In this document: positions 1 to 7,893 of the stretch, one piece after another
Numbering within the stretch: position 1 is the first letter of the stretch
Layout: the number at the start of each line of letters is the position of its first letter
Source of the DNA: Alphaproteobacteria bacterium MarineAlpha6_Bin2
GTDB taxonomy: Bacteria; Pseudomonadota; Alphaproteobacteria; GCA-002720895
Direction: 5' to 3'
DNA length: 10,473 nucleotides
NCBI GenBank assembly: GCA_002937815.1
Contig: PTKQ01000009.1
Coordinates: forward strand, 1-10,473
Program-made: the position numbers and the translations under genes
The notes under the pieces: generated by a model
The model's database searches: none
What the model saw: the letters and a program-made list of their open reading frames with translations, nothing else
Told to the model about the DNA's origin: nothing

Positions 1-839
1 AATTTACTAACGTTTGCTATTTCAATTTTGCTAAATTCCATTTCAAGATAAAAAGGATTTGCCATTACGCTAACTAAAGCATCTCCAAATTTATATAAAA
101 CAACAAACAAAATAATTATTTTCCAATTTCCTTTTTTCATAAAATCACGAAAAGGATTAATCACAGAATCATTAAACCAATGAAAAATATTTTTTTTCTT
201 TTGTGTATCTATCAAAGAATTTTTCTCAGGTTCGCTAGCAAATAAAATTGCAAAGGAACCAATTAAAATTAGAAGAGACATAAGAATATAAACTATTGAC
301 CATTCATAAAATGTAGCTAAATATAAGGCTCCAGCGCCTGCTACTAACATTCCAATCCTGTATCCAAAAACATACATACCAGCGCCTGCTCCATATAATT
401 CTTTTTCAAGACTTTCCACTCTAAATGCATCAATTACAATATCTTGGCTTGCTGAAAAAAAAGCGACTAATACAGCAGCCAACACTGTTAATCTTAGATC
501 AACAGATGGATTGCTGTATCCAAGAAAAATTAAAGATGAGATCAATAAAATTTGTGTTAATATAATCCAACTCCTTCTTCTTCCTAAATAATTTGTAAAA
601 AATGGAATTTTTAAACTATCAATAAAAGGAGCCCACAAAAATTTAAGACTATACGAAAGACCTACAAGAGTAAAAAGACCAATTGTAGTTTTTGATAATC
701 CCATTTCAAACAGCCAAATGGAAAGAGTTGATAAAGTAAGCAGACGAGGTAGACCGGAGGCAAACCCCAACAACATGATTATTAATAATTTCTTATTTGT
801 ATAAATAGAAAAGTTTTTTAGTTGTTCTTGTAAAATCAT
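1..839 (-). CDS. ampG: AmpG-family muropeptide permease (MFS), 3' end cut by the window edge
   Basis: Inner-membrane major-facilitator transporter of the AmpG type, which in known members imports anhydromuropeptides released from peptidoglycan for recycling. The frame opens with ATG at 837-839 and stays open to base 3, giving 279 visible residues; family members usually exceed 400, so the C-terminal third or so lies outside. Seen directly: a first hydrophobic helix containing LGFASGLPRLL (24-34), FLWAPFID (67-74), LGRRRSW (85-91), and the AmpG hallmark SASQDIVIDAFR (129-140), followed by further hydrophobic helices and a charged loop near 203-217. It is the third gene of a probable nth-kinase-ampG transcription unit and starts four bases after the kinase stop. 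No clear Shine-Dalgarno is visible. Substrate is inferred from family; AmpG-like permeases outside enterobacteria are not all tested. Confidence 0.88.
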   Translation of the reverse strand, partial: MILQEQLKNFSIYTNKKLLIIMLLGFASGLPRLLTLSTLSIWLFEMGLSKTTIGLFTLVGLSYSLKFLWAPFIDSLKIPFFTNYLGRRRSWIILTQILLISSLIFLGYSNPSVDLRLTVLAAVLVAFFSASQDIVIDAFRVESLEKELYGAGAGMYVFGYRIGMLVAGAGALYLATFYEWSIVYILMSLLILIGSFAILFASEPEKNSLIDTQKKKNIFHWFNDSVINPFRDFMKKGNWKIIILFVVLYKFGDALVSVMANPFYLEMEFSKIEIANVSK

Positions 840-843
840 TTTT

Positions 844-1833
844 TCAATCTGTTAATTCTTTTTGGATTAAATTTGAAAGATTGGTCTCTGGTCGCGCACC
901 AAAGTGACTAATTATTTCTCCAGCCGTTATAGCAGCGATGTTTCCGCTTTTTAAAATAGAAAATTTTTTTGACAATCCATATAAAAAACCAGCTGCAAAT
1001 AAGTCCCCGGCTCCTGTCGTATCTTTAACTGCATTAAAAACCTTGGCTTTAATTTCTATAGTTTCCTTGGCATTATAAATCTTTGCACCTTTTTCACTTC
1101 TAGTAACAACAGCTATTTCTGTCATATTAGATATTTCTTTTGCACTTTCCTCCAAATCTTGTGTTTGACAAAGTTCTTTAGCTTCAAATTCGTTAGCAAA
1201 TAAAATATCAATATGTTTTTTTATAAGTTCTTCAAATTCTGATCTATGTTTTTTAACACAAAAAGGATCAGATAATGTTAAAGCTACTTTATTATTAGCT
1301 TTGCGTGCAATTTCTGCAGCTTTCACTAAACTTTCCTTAGCTAGATTTTCCTCCCAAACATATCCTTCAAGAAATATTATTTTGGAATTTTTAATTATTT
1401 GATCATCAATATCTTTTGGACTTAAAAGTGAACAGGCTCCAATATAGGTATTCATTGTTCTATGAGCATCTGGAGTTACAAAGATAAATGACCTGGCTGT
1501 TCCAGGTCCATTAATTATTGGTTCAGTTTTAAACAAAACACCTGCGCTTGTTAGGCTTTGAGAAAAGGTTTTACCTAGCTTATCATCTTTAACTTTTCCT
1601 ATAAATGCTGGTTTTCCAGATAATGACGCAAAACCTACAGTGGTATTTGCAACAGAACCACCGGATACTTCTATACCTTGTTTTAATGAAGAATAAAATT
1701 TTTCAGCTTTTTCTTCATCAATAAGAGTCATAATGCCTTTTTCAAGCTGATTATTTTTAATGAACTCTTCGTCTGTTTCATACAAAACATCTACTACTGC
1801 ATTGCCAATACCTAAAAGATCAAACTGCTGCAT
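844..1833 (-). CDS. PfkB-family kinase, adenosine kinase-like
   Basis: Ribokinase/PfkB-fold cytoplasmic kinase, closest in pattern to alphaproteobacterial adenosine kinases (adenosine + ATP to AMP, purine salvage). With the ATG at 1833 it is 329 residues, normal for the family. Seen: N-terminal LLGIGNAVVD (6-15), the substrate-side GGSVANT (58-64), NEFEAKEL (214-221), and the C-terminal PfkB signature DTTGAGD (271-277), whose last Asp is the expected catalytic base, followed by AAGFLYGL. The ISHFGARP stretch near the C terminus also fits this subgroup. The frame can be extended ten residues to a TTG at 1863, but that extension is Lys-rich and deep inside nth, so the ATG is preferred; it still overlaps the nth 3' end by 14 bases. 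Exact substrate (adenosine or another nucleoside/sugar) cannot be settled by sequence. Confidence 0.87.
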   Translation of the reverse strand: MQQFDLLGIGNAVVDVLYETDEEFIKNNQLEKGIMTLIDEEKAEKFYSSLKQGIEVSGGSVANTTVGFASLSGKPAFIGKVKDDKLGKTFSQSLTSAGVLFKTEPIINGPGTARSFIFVTPDAHRTMNTYIGACSLLSPKDIDDQIIKNSKIIFLEGYVWEENLAKESLVKAAEIARKANNKVALTLSDPFCVKKHRSEFEELIKKHIDILFANEFEAKELCQTQDLEESAKEISNMTEIAVVTRSEKGAKIYNAKETIEIKAKVFNAVKDTTGAGDLFAAGFLYGLSKKFSILKSGNIAAITAGEIISHFGARPETNLSNLIQKELTD

Positions 1834-2476
1834 TTTTTTTTGCAATAAAATTTTTTTTTTCAAATAAACATAAATCGCTCACTATACATTTATAGCATTC
1901 AGGATTTCTCGCTTTACAAATATATCTACCATGTAAAATTAGCCAATGATGTGCATGTTGTTTATATTGTTTTGGAATAACTTTTTCTAAACCTTTTTCA
2001 ACATCTAAAGGTGTTTTTCCTTCAGCAATTTTCGTCCTGTTAGAAAGTCTAAATATATGTGTATCCACAGCAATAGTTGGTTTGTTAAAAGCTACACTTA
2101 AAATTACATTAGCTGTTTTCCTACCAACGCCTGGGAATGTTTCAAGTTCTTGTCGTGTCTTTGGCACTTTACTTTTAAAATTTTTAATTAAAATTTTACT
2201 TAGTTTAATAATATTCCTTGCTTTCGTGTGAAAAAAATTAATGGATTTTATTATAGATTTTATTTTTAATTCTCCCATTTTTATTATTTTTTCTGGTGTA
2301 TCGGCAATTAAAAAAAGTTTTTTTGTTACTTTATTGACTCCAATATCTGTCATTTGTGCTGATAATAAAACTGCAATCAATAAAGTAAAATTATTTGTAT
2401 AATTTAATTCTGTTTTTGGAGATGGATTTTTTTTTGATAAACGTTTAAAAAATGTTTTTACATTATTTAGTTTCAT
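1820..2476 (-). CDS. nth: Endonuclease III (bifunctional DNA glycosylase/AP lyase)
   Basis: Base-excision repair enzyme that removes oxidised pyrimidines and cleaves the resulting abasic site. The 218 residues match the family length and key residues fall at the same numbers as in the E. coli enzyme: LSAQMTD with Gln41, helix-hairpin-helix FPGVGRKTA with catalytic Lys120, the catalytic Asp138 in VDTHIFRLSNR, and a C-terminal [4Fe-4S] cluster motif C187-X6-C194-X2-C197-X5-C203. It therefore looks fully active. ATG start at 2474-2476 has no visible Shine-Dalgarno. It is the first gene of the minus-strand cluster, and its last 14 bases overlap the start of the PfkB kinase. It is divergent from the DUF2244 gene across a 37-base spacer. 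Confidence 0.97.
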   Translation of the reverse strand: MKLNNVKTFFKRLSKKNPSPKTELNYTNNFTLLIAVLLSAQMTDIGVNKVTKKLFLIADTPEKIIKMGELKIKSIIKSINFFHTKARNIIKLSKILIKNFKSKVPKTRQELETFPGVGRKTANVILSVAFNKPTIAVDTHIFRLSNRTKIAEGKTPLDVEKGLEKVIPKQYKQHAHHWLILHGRYICKARNPECYKCIVSDLCLFEKKNFIAKKNAAV

Positions 2477-2513
2477 CTATATTAATTTACATAAAAAAAA
2501 AAAAAATAAAATA
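2477..2513. other. Divergent spacer with an A14 tract between nth and the DUF2244 gene
   Basis: The 37-base gap between two divergent start codons contains an uninterrupted run of 14 A (2493-2506) and is entirely A/T except for two C. Both promoters must lie here or inside the opposite gene's 5' end. TATATT and TACATA boxes are present but no matching -35 elements were found, so no promoter is called. Confidence 0.5.
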
Positions 2514-2993
2514 ATGAATGAAAATAAAAATTTATATTCTATAACCCTAAAACCTTATAGAAGCCTGAGCAAAATCGGCTTTATTCTATTGATGGTGGTT
2601 TTGTGCACTTTTTGTTTTGTTACTGGCATTATGTTTATAAAGATCGGTGCGTGGCCTGTTTTTGGTTTTTTTGGATTAGATGTTTTTTTAGTTTATGTTT
2701 TTTTTAAGTTAAGTTTTAAAAGTGGTGAAGAATTTGAGGTAATAAATTTAACAAAAAAAAAATTAATAATTGAAAAATACAAACTAAAAAAAATAATAAG
2801 AACTTATGTTTTTGATGCAAATTGGATAAAAATTAAAATTTTGAATCCCAAAAGTCATACAAATAAACTACAAATTTCTTCAAAAAATAAATCTTTAATT
2901 GTGGGATCATTTCTTAGGCCAGATGAACGAATAGAGGTTTTTCAAAATATCCAAAATGCATTAAGAAAGCATAATTTTCTCTATGCAATGTAA
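2514..2993 (+). CDS. DUF2244 family membrane protein
   Basis: A 159-residue inner-membrane protein of unknown function matching the DUF2244 pattern. Seen: a short N-terminal segment ending in YRSLSKIGF (15-23), two transmembrane helices at about 22-42 and 46-66 with the hallmark GAWPVFGFFGLDV (45-57), then a basic cytoplasm-like domain with two conserved marks of the family, the strand around 75-108 and the GSFLRPDER loop (131-139). It is divergent from nth, a neighbourhood that recurs in alphaproteobacteria (known pattern from memory, not checked here). The next gene, an EamA transporter, begins at the base after this TAA stop, so co-transcription and coupled translation are likely. No biochemical role can be assigned. 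ATG start at 2514 is the first in frame; no Shine-Dalgarno. Confidence 0.88.
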   Translation: MNENKNLYSITLKPYRSLSKIGFILLMVVLCTFCFVTGIMFIKIGAWPVFGFFGLDVFLVYVFFKLSFKSGEEFEVINLTKKKLIIEKYKLKKIIRTYVFDANWIKIKILNPKSHTNKLQISSKNKSLIVGSFLRPDERIEVFQNIQNALRKHNFLYAM

Positions 2994-3875
2994 ATGATTT
3001 CCATAAATAAAATTTTTTTAAGCTTTATTTTGCTTTTTTCCTTAGGATTTATATGGGGAAGTTCATTTATATTCATTAAATTTGTTGTTAATACTATAAC
3101 CCCAATTACAGCTGTACTAATTAGAATGGCTGTCGCATCAATGTGTTTATATTTATATTTAATTTTAACTCAAAAAAAATTACCTATGTATACAATTGAT
3201 ATTAAAAATTATACTATTTTAGCAATCTTTGGTAATGTATTGCCGTTTGTCTTAGTTAGTTGGGCAGAAATTAAAGCTAGTACAAATTTAACTGGAATAA
3301 TTATGGGTCTAATGCCTATTACAACAGTTTTATTAGCTTTTTTCTTTGTCAAAGAAGAAAAAATTTCAAAATTTACGTTTATAGGTATTATTTTTGGATT
3401 TGTAGGTTTACTTTTTTTATTAGAAATTAATGTAAATCAAAATACAAATTTATTTCCACATCTTGCAATAGTTTTTGGTGCTTTTAGCTTTGCTGTAGCT
3501 ACAGTTTATGCTAGAAAAATAAAGAAATATAACCCTCTATTTATTGTATCTGGTTCTACTTTTTTTGCTTTTATAATTTTAATACCTTTAGTTTTTTATT
3601 TAGAAAATCCATTTATTTTGAATCCGTCTACCGAAAGTATATTTTTTTCTATAGTTCTAGGAATATTAAACACAGCAATCGGTGGTTTCATATTTTTTAA
3701 ATTAATTCAGCTTTCAGGAGCCTCCTTTACCTCAACGGTAAATTTCATTACACCATTTATAGCAGTTTTGTTGGGATATTTTATTTTAAATGAAACTTTA
3801 AATTTTCATCAACTTTATGGATTTATTTTTATTTTATTTGGAATATACATTGTTCAAAAATCAACTAATATCTAA
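2994..3875 (+). CDS. EamA/DMT-superfamily transporter
   Basis: Inner-membrane drug/metabolite-transporter protein with two EamA repeats, about residues 8-143 and 152-288, and roughly ten hydrophobic helices in 293 residues, the usual length. Seen: LGFIWGSSFIFIKF (17-30) and ITAVLIRMAVA (38-48) in the first repeat, the acidic/basic loop FVKEEKIS after helix four, and in the second repeat SGASFTSTVNFITPFIAVLLGY (split at 241-262), then NETLN, all standard positions. Family members export amino acids, metabolites or drugs; the substrate here is unknown. It starts directly after the DUF2244 stop with no spacer, and its last 15 bases overlap the end of dapB on the other strand, so no room is left for a terminator between the two. 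Confidence 0.9.
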   Translation: MISINKIFLSFILLFSLGFIWGSSFIFIKFVVNTITPITAVLIRMAVASMCLYLYLILTQKKLPMYTIDIKNYTILAIFGNVLPFVLVSWAEIKASTNLTGIIMGLMPITTVLLAFFFVKEEKISKFTFIGIIFGFVGLLFLLEINVNQNTNLFPHLAIVFGAFSFAVATVYARKIKKYNPLFIVSGSTFFAFIILIPLVFYLENPFILNPSTESIFFSIVLGILNTAIGGFIFFKLIQLSGASFTSTVNFITPFIAVLLGYFILNETLNFHQLYGFIFILFGIYIVQKSTNI

Positions 3876-4637
3876 AACATCGAACATATTAAAAAAACCT
3901 TTTTTTTTATTAGATAACCATATAGCTGCTTTTATTGCTCCATTCGCATAAATAGAACGATTAAAACTTTTGTGTCTCAATTCTATTTCTTCCGAATTAT
4001 TTGTAAAGATTGTTGAATGTTCGCCCGCTACATTTCCTTTCCTTTCAGAATAAAAATTAATTCTATTTAATTGTTTTTTTCTATTTTTATTTGGTTTTAA
4101 ATCTGATATTTTTTTTAATAATTTATTTTGTCCCTTTGCAATTGCAGCACCTAAAGCTAATGCGGTTCCTGAAGGTGCATCTCTTTTATATTTATGATGA
4201 ATATCTAAGACTTCAACGGAAGAACTTTTAAAAAAAATCTTAGAAGCCTGTTCTACTAACATTAATAATAAATTAATACCAACACTCATATTAGAAGCAA
4301 AAACAATAGCTGTCTTTTTAGATGCTTGTTTTATTTTTGCAACTTGAGAACTATTTAAACCAGTTGTTCCAATTATTAATTTTTTTTTAAATTTTGATGC
4401 ATAAAAAGCAGATTCTAAGGAACTTTTTGGAGTAGAAAAATCTATAATTATATCTGCTTTGCTAAAAGCAATTTTTTTATTATATGAAATTTCGATTTTT
4501 CCAATTTTTCTAGTAGTTGTTTCTTTTGCTTCAATAGCACTAACAATTTTACAATTAGGAAAGTTATTAACTTCTTTTATAACTTCTTTTCCCATTCGCC
4601 CTAAACAACCAACGATTGCTAGCTTAATTTTTTTCAT
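3861..4637 (-). CDS. dapB: 4-hydroxy-tetrahydrodipicolinate reductase
   Basis: Cytoplasmic NAD(P)H-dependent enzyme of the lysine/meso-diaminopimelate pathway, supplying both protein and peptidoglycan synthesis. Of 258 residues (slightly shorter than the 273 of E. coli). Seen: nucleotide-binding AIVGCLGRMGKEV (7-19), DFSTP (66-70), GTTGL (90-94), ASNMSVGIN (114-122), and the active-site block HHKYKRDAPSGTA (147-159). His147 and Lys151 correspond to the E. coli catalytic His159 and Lys163. GEHST (205-209) and the C-terminal MFDVLDIS also fit. It follows dnaJ with 27 bases between and is probably the last gene of the grpE-dnaK-dnaJ-dapB unit. Its 3' end overlaps the EamA gene by 15 bases in convergent orientation. 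Confidence 0.96.
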   Translation of the reverse strand: MKKIKLAIVGCLGRMGKEVIKEVNNFPNCKIVSAIEAKETTTRKIGKIEISYNKKIAFSKADIIIDFSTPKSSLESAFYASKFKKKLIIGTTGLNSSQVAKIKQASKKTAIVFASNMSVGINLLLMLVEQASKIFFKSSSVEVLDIHHKYKRDAPSGTALALGAAIAKGQNKLLKKISDLKPNKNRKKQLNRINFYSERKGNVAGEHSTIFTNNSEEIELRHKSFNRSIYANGAIKAAIWLSNKKKGFFNMFDVLDIS

Positions 4638-4664
4638 AATTTAAATTTTAAATATATCGTATTA

Positions 4665-5819
4665 TTACTTCTCTAACCAAAGATCTTTTAATTTTGAAAA
4701 AAAACCCTCTGATTTTGGGCTTGTAGATTTTTGGTTTTTATCTTCTTCAAATTGTTTCAATAGATCCTTTTGTTTTTTTGACAAATTGACAGGCGTTTCT
4801 ACAAAAGCCTCTAAAAACAAATCTCCTCTTGTCTTTTGTCTTATTTCAGGGAGTCCTTTGTTAGACAACCTGAAATTACTTCCAGATTGAGTTCCTGCTG
4901 GTATTTTAACTTTGACTATTGATCCATCAAGAGTTGGAACTTCAATTGCTCCTCCCAATACTGCAGTGATCATTGGGATTGGTGCTTGTAAATATAAATT
5001 ATTTACATCTCTTTTAAAAATTGAATGAGGTTTTTCTATAATAAATATGTATAAATCTCCAGAAGGACCTCCTTTTATTCCTGCTTCTCCTTCACCTGTT
5101 AGTCTAATTTTTGTACCATCTTCCACACCTGCTGGTATTTCCACTAACAAACTTTTCTTTTTATCAACTCTTCCAGAGCCTCCACAGGATTTACAAGGGT
5201 TTTTTATAACTTCACCTTCTCCTCTACAATCTGGGCAGGTTTGTTGGATTGTAAAAAAACCTTGAGAAGTTCGAACTTGTCCATGTCCTTCACAAGTAGG
5301 ACATGTCTCAGGTTTTGAATCTGTTTCATGACCATTTCCATTACAAGATTTGCATTTAATTTTTGTTGAAACATGTATAATGCCTTTTTTTCCTGAAAAA
5401 ATTTCTTCTAAAGAAATTTCCATATCATATCTTATATCATCACCATATTCCTTCGTATTTGTTTTTCTACTTCTTCTTCCACCTTCACCAAAGATGCCGC
5501 CGAAACCATCATCAAAATCACTGAACATTTCTTCAAAAATATCTGAAAAACCAGATCCAGAATTAGAATCTTTAAAACCAGCACCACCATTACCTTCAAA
5601 AGCTTGGTGTCCGGATTGATCGTATTGTGCTCTTTTTTCCTTATCTCTTAGAATATAATAAGCTTCGTTAACTTTTTTAAATTGTTTTTCTGATTCTTTG
5701 TTCCCTTTATTCCTATCAGGGTGGTATTTCATTGCTTGTTTTCTATATGCGCTCTTTAACTCACCATCAGAGGCTGAGTTATTCACCCCTAACGTTTCAT
5801 AATAATCTTCTTTAGCCAT
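4665..5819 (-). CDS. dnaJ: Chaperone DnaJ (Hsp40, class A)
   Basis: Cytoplasmic co-chaperone that delivers unfolded clients to DnaK and stimulates its ATPase. All class A domains are present in 384 residues: J domain 1-70 with the HPD motif at 33-35, a Gly/Phe-rich stretch about 73-116, and a cysteine-rich zinc domain with four CxxCxGxG repeats at 156-163, 173-180, 195-202 and 209-216. The two beta-barrel client-binding domains follow, and the C-terminal tail is charged. ATG start at 5817-5819 gives the standard MAKEDYYE opening. It lies 39 bases behind dnaK and 27 ahead of dapB on the same strand. No promoter or Shine-Dalgarno was found in the dnaK-dnaJ gap, so expression probably comes from upstream. 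Confidence 0.98.
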   Translation of the reverse strand: MAKEDYYETLGVNNSASDGELKSAYRKQAMKYHPDRNKGNKESEKQFKKVNEAYYILRDKEKRAQYDQSGHQAFEGNGGAGFKDSNSGSGFSDIFEEMFSDFDDGFGGIFGEGGRRSRKTNTKEYGDDIRYDMEISLEEIFSGKKGIIHVSTKIKCKSCNGNGHETDSKPETCPTCEGHGQVRTSQGFFTIQQTCPDCRGEGEVIKNPCKSCGGSGRVDKKKSLLVEIPAGVEDGTKIRLTGEGEAGIKGGPSGDLYIFIIEKPHSIFKRDVNNLYLQAPIPMITAVLGGAIEVPTLDGSIVKVKIPAGTQSGSNFRLSNKGLPEIRQKTRGDLFLEAFVETPVNLSKKQKDLLKQFEEDKNQKSTSPKSEGFFSKLKDLWLEK

Positions 5820-5858
5820 GTTTAAAGATATAGTAAACGATTGATAAAAAAATAAGGG

Positions 5859-7817
5859 TTATGCAGATTTTTTATTATCTTTTTTTTTATCTACTTCTTC
5901 AAATTCTGCATCTACAACTTTTTCTTTTCTTTTTTTACCAGTTTTATTATCTTCTTGTGTGCTTGCAGAATTAGTTTTTCCTGCTTGTTGTTGTTTTGCC
6001 TCTTCTTTTTGAGCTTCCTTGTAAATTTCTTCACCTAATTTCATTGATGCTTGTGTTAATAAATCTATTTTTGATTTTAATTCTTCTTTGTTATCACTAT
6101 CTTTAATCTTTTTTAAAGCTTCAAGGCTTGCCTCAATTTTTTTCTTATCTTCAGAACTTATTTTTGAACCATGTTCTTTCAAACTTTTTTCAGTTGTATG
6201 AATAAGTGAATCTGCTTGATTTTTTAGTTCAACAACTTCTTTTTTCTTTTTATCTTCTTGAGCGTGACTTTCTGCATCTTTAATCATTTTTTCAACTTCT
6301 TCCTTAGATAAACCTCCAGAATCTTTAATTGTAATTTTTTGTTCTTTATTAGTTCCTTTGTCTTTTGCTGAAACATTAAGAATACTATTCGCATCTATAT
6401 CAAAAGTAACTTCAATTTGAGGTATTCCTCTTGATGCAGGTGGTATACTTTCAAGGTTAAATTGGCCAAGAAGTTTATTATCTCCCGCCATTTCTCTTTC
6501 ACCTTGGAAAACTCTAATTGTTACAGCTGTTTGGTTATCTTCCGCTGTAGAAAATATTTGACTTTTTTTAGTCGGAATAGTTGTATTTTTATCTATTAAT
6601 TTTGTTAAAACTCCTCCAAGAGTTTCGATCCCTAGTGTTAAAGGTGTAATATCTAGTAAAAGTACATCTTTTACATCGCCTTGCAGAACTCCTGCTTGTA
6701 TTGCAGCACCAGTCGCAACAACTTCATCAGGATTAACTCCTTTGTTAGGTTCTTTCCCAAAAATATTTTTAACAGTTTCAATTACTTTGGGCATTCTTGT
6801 CATGCCTCCTACAAGAATTACATGTTTTATATCATTTGCTTTTAGTCCTGATTCTTTTATTGCATTTTGACAAGGTTGAATAGTTCTTTCTATTAAATCT
6901 TCAACCAAAGATTCTAATTTTGATCTAGACAAGGTAATGTTCAAATGTTTTGGTCCCGATTTATCTGCTGTAATAAATGGCAAATTTATATCTGTTTGGG
7001 CTGAACTTGAAAGTTCTATTTTAGCTTTTTCTGCAGCTTCTTTTAATCTTTGTTTAGCGAGAGGATCTTCTCTCAAATCAACTGTGTTTTCTTTTTTAAA
7101 TTCATCAGCTAAATAATCTATGATTTTATTATCAAAATCTTCACCACCTAAAAAAGTATCGCCCTCTGTTGATTTGACTTCAAAAACACCATCACCTATT
7201 TCCAAAATTGAGATATCAAAAGTTCCTCCGCCAAGATCGTAAACTGCTATTGTCCCGCTTTCTTTTTTATCCAATCCATAAGATAGTGCAGCGGCCGTTG
7301 GCTCGTTTATAATTCTTTTTACATTTAACCCAGCAATTTTACCTGCATTTTTTGTTGCTTGTCTTTGGGAGTCGTTGAAATATGCTGGAACAGTTACGAC
7401 TGCTTCTTTTACTTCCTGTCCCAAATATTTTTCAGCAGTTTCTTTCATTTTTTGAAGAATAAATGCACTAATTTGTGCAGGCGCATATTTTTTTCCATGT
7501 GACTCAACCCAAGCATCGCCATTATCTCCACTAACTATTTTATAAGGAACTAAATTTTTATTTTTTTCTACTTCTTTGTCGTCAATACGTCTGCCAATCA
7601 ATCTTTTTATTGCAAAAAAAGTGTTTTCAGGATTTGTAACTGATTGTCTTTTAGCGGCTTGACCAACGAGTTTTTCGTTTTTATCTTTTGTAAACGAAAC
7701 TATGGACGGTGTTGTTCTTGAACCTTCTGCATTTTCTATAACTTTTGCAGATTTTCCATCCATTATAGCCACACAAGAGTTGGTTGTTCCTAAATCAATT
7801 CCTATAATTTTACTCAT
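5859..7817 (-). CDS. dnaK: Chaperone DnaK (Hsp70)
   Basis: ATP-driven Hsp70 that binds exposed hydrophobic peptides in the cytoplasm; works with DnaJ and GrpE, both encoded beside it. 652 residues, a normal length. Seen: phosphate loop GIDLGTTNS (6-14), [12 protein letters not shown] (145-156), [13 protein letters not shown] (171-183), second phosphate site [10 protein letters not shown] (194-203) with Thr199 in the autophosphorylation position, and [10 protein letters not shown] (334-343). The interdomain linker [13 protein letters not shown] (384-396) leads into the substrate-binding beta domain, followed by a helical lid and a Lys/Glu-rich tail with DAEFEEV (636-642). It is preceded by the only clear Shine-Dalgarno-like sequence in the window and by an RpoH-like promoter, which suggests expression beyond grpE read-through. 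No truncation or frameshift seen. Confidence 0.99.
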   Translation of the reverse strand: MSKIIGIDLGTTNSCVAIMDGKSAKVIENAEGSRTTPSIVSFTKDKNEKLVGQAAKRQSVTNPENTFFAIKRLIGRRIDDKEVEKNKNLVPYKIVSGDNGDAWVESHGKKYAPAQISAFILQKMKETAEKYLGQEVKEAVVTVPAYFNDSQRQATKNAGKIAGLNVKRIINEPTAAALSYGLDKKESGTIAVYDLGGGTFDISILEIGDGVFEVKSTEGDTFLGGEDFDNKIIDYLADEFKKENTVDLREDPLAKQRLKEAAEKAKIELSSSAQTDINLPFITADKSGPKHLNITLSRSKLESLVEDLIERTIQPCQNAIKESGLKANDIKHVILVGGMTRMPKVIETVKNIFGKEPNKGVNPDEVVATGAAIQAGVLQGDVKDVLLLDITPLTLGIETLGGVLTKLIDKNTTIPTKKSQIFSTAEDNQTAVTIRVFQGEREMAGDNKLLGQFNLESIPPASRGIPQIEVTFDIDANSILNVSAKDKGTNKEQKITIKDSGGLSKEEVEKMIKDAESHAQEDKKKKEVVELKNQADSLIHTTEKSLKEHGSKISSEDKKKIEASLEALKKIKDSDNKEELKSKIDLLTQASMKLGEEIYKEAQKEEAKQQQAGKTNSASTQEDNKTGKKRKEKVVDAEFEEVDKKKDNKKSA

Positions 7818-7827
7818 ATTTTAACGA

Positions 7828-7835
7828 TCCTTCCT
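7828..7835 (-). promoter_or_regulatory. Shine-Dalgarno-like site of dnaK
   Basis: On the minus strand the bases read AGGAAGGA, ending ten bases before the dnaK ATG. Every other gene with a visible start lacks a recognisable purine-rich site at this distance, so this one stands out and supports the chosen start. Confidence 0.65.
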
Positions 7836-7853
7836 ATTAATATAACGATGAAT

Positions 7854-7882
7854 ATATAATGGTTTTTTTATCTTTGTACAAG
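7854..7882 (-). promoter_or_regulatory. Putative RpoH (sigma-32)-type promoter of dnaK
   Basis: Minus strand: CTTG at 7882-7879, an 18-base spacer, then ATTATAT at 7860-7854. The alphaproteobacterial RpoH consensus is CTTG-N17/18-CYTATNT; this site matches the -35 element fully and six of seven defined -10 positions (A instead of C at the first). Initiation about 7 bases downstream would leave a leader of roughly 30 bases before dnaK, ending with the Shine-Dalgarno-like site. Chance matches are easier in AT-rich DNA, so this is a prediction. Confidence 0.5.
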
Positions 7883-7893
7883 TATCCAACAAC

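Noticed and set aside
3886-3912. A-run, CC, T-run near the end of dapB, considered as a terminator
   Set aside because: It is inside coding sequence, its pairing is A-U only with a two-base loop, and the runs encode Lys/Phe codons of the conserved DapB C terminus.
4459-4644. Plus-strand open frame of 61 codons opposite the start of dapB
   Set aside because: It is antisense to well-conserved dapB codons; its hydrophobic look comes from the reverse complement of Lys/Ile-rich AT coding sequence.
5047-5619. Two plus-strand open frames (72 and 89 codons) opposite dnaJ
   Set aside because: They are shadows of the Gly-rich and zinc-domain codons of dnaJ; no family match or separate start signal.
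5836-5862. Possible terminator in the dnaK-dnaJ gap (ATAA-CCC-TTAT followed by T residues on the minus strand)
   Set aside because: The stem is only four A-U pairs; too weak to call, and dnaJ downstream lacks a promoter of its own.
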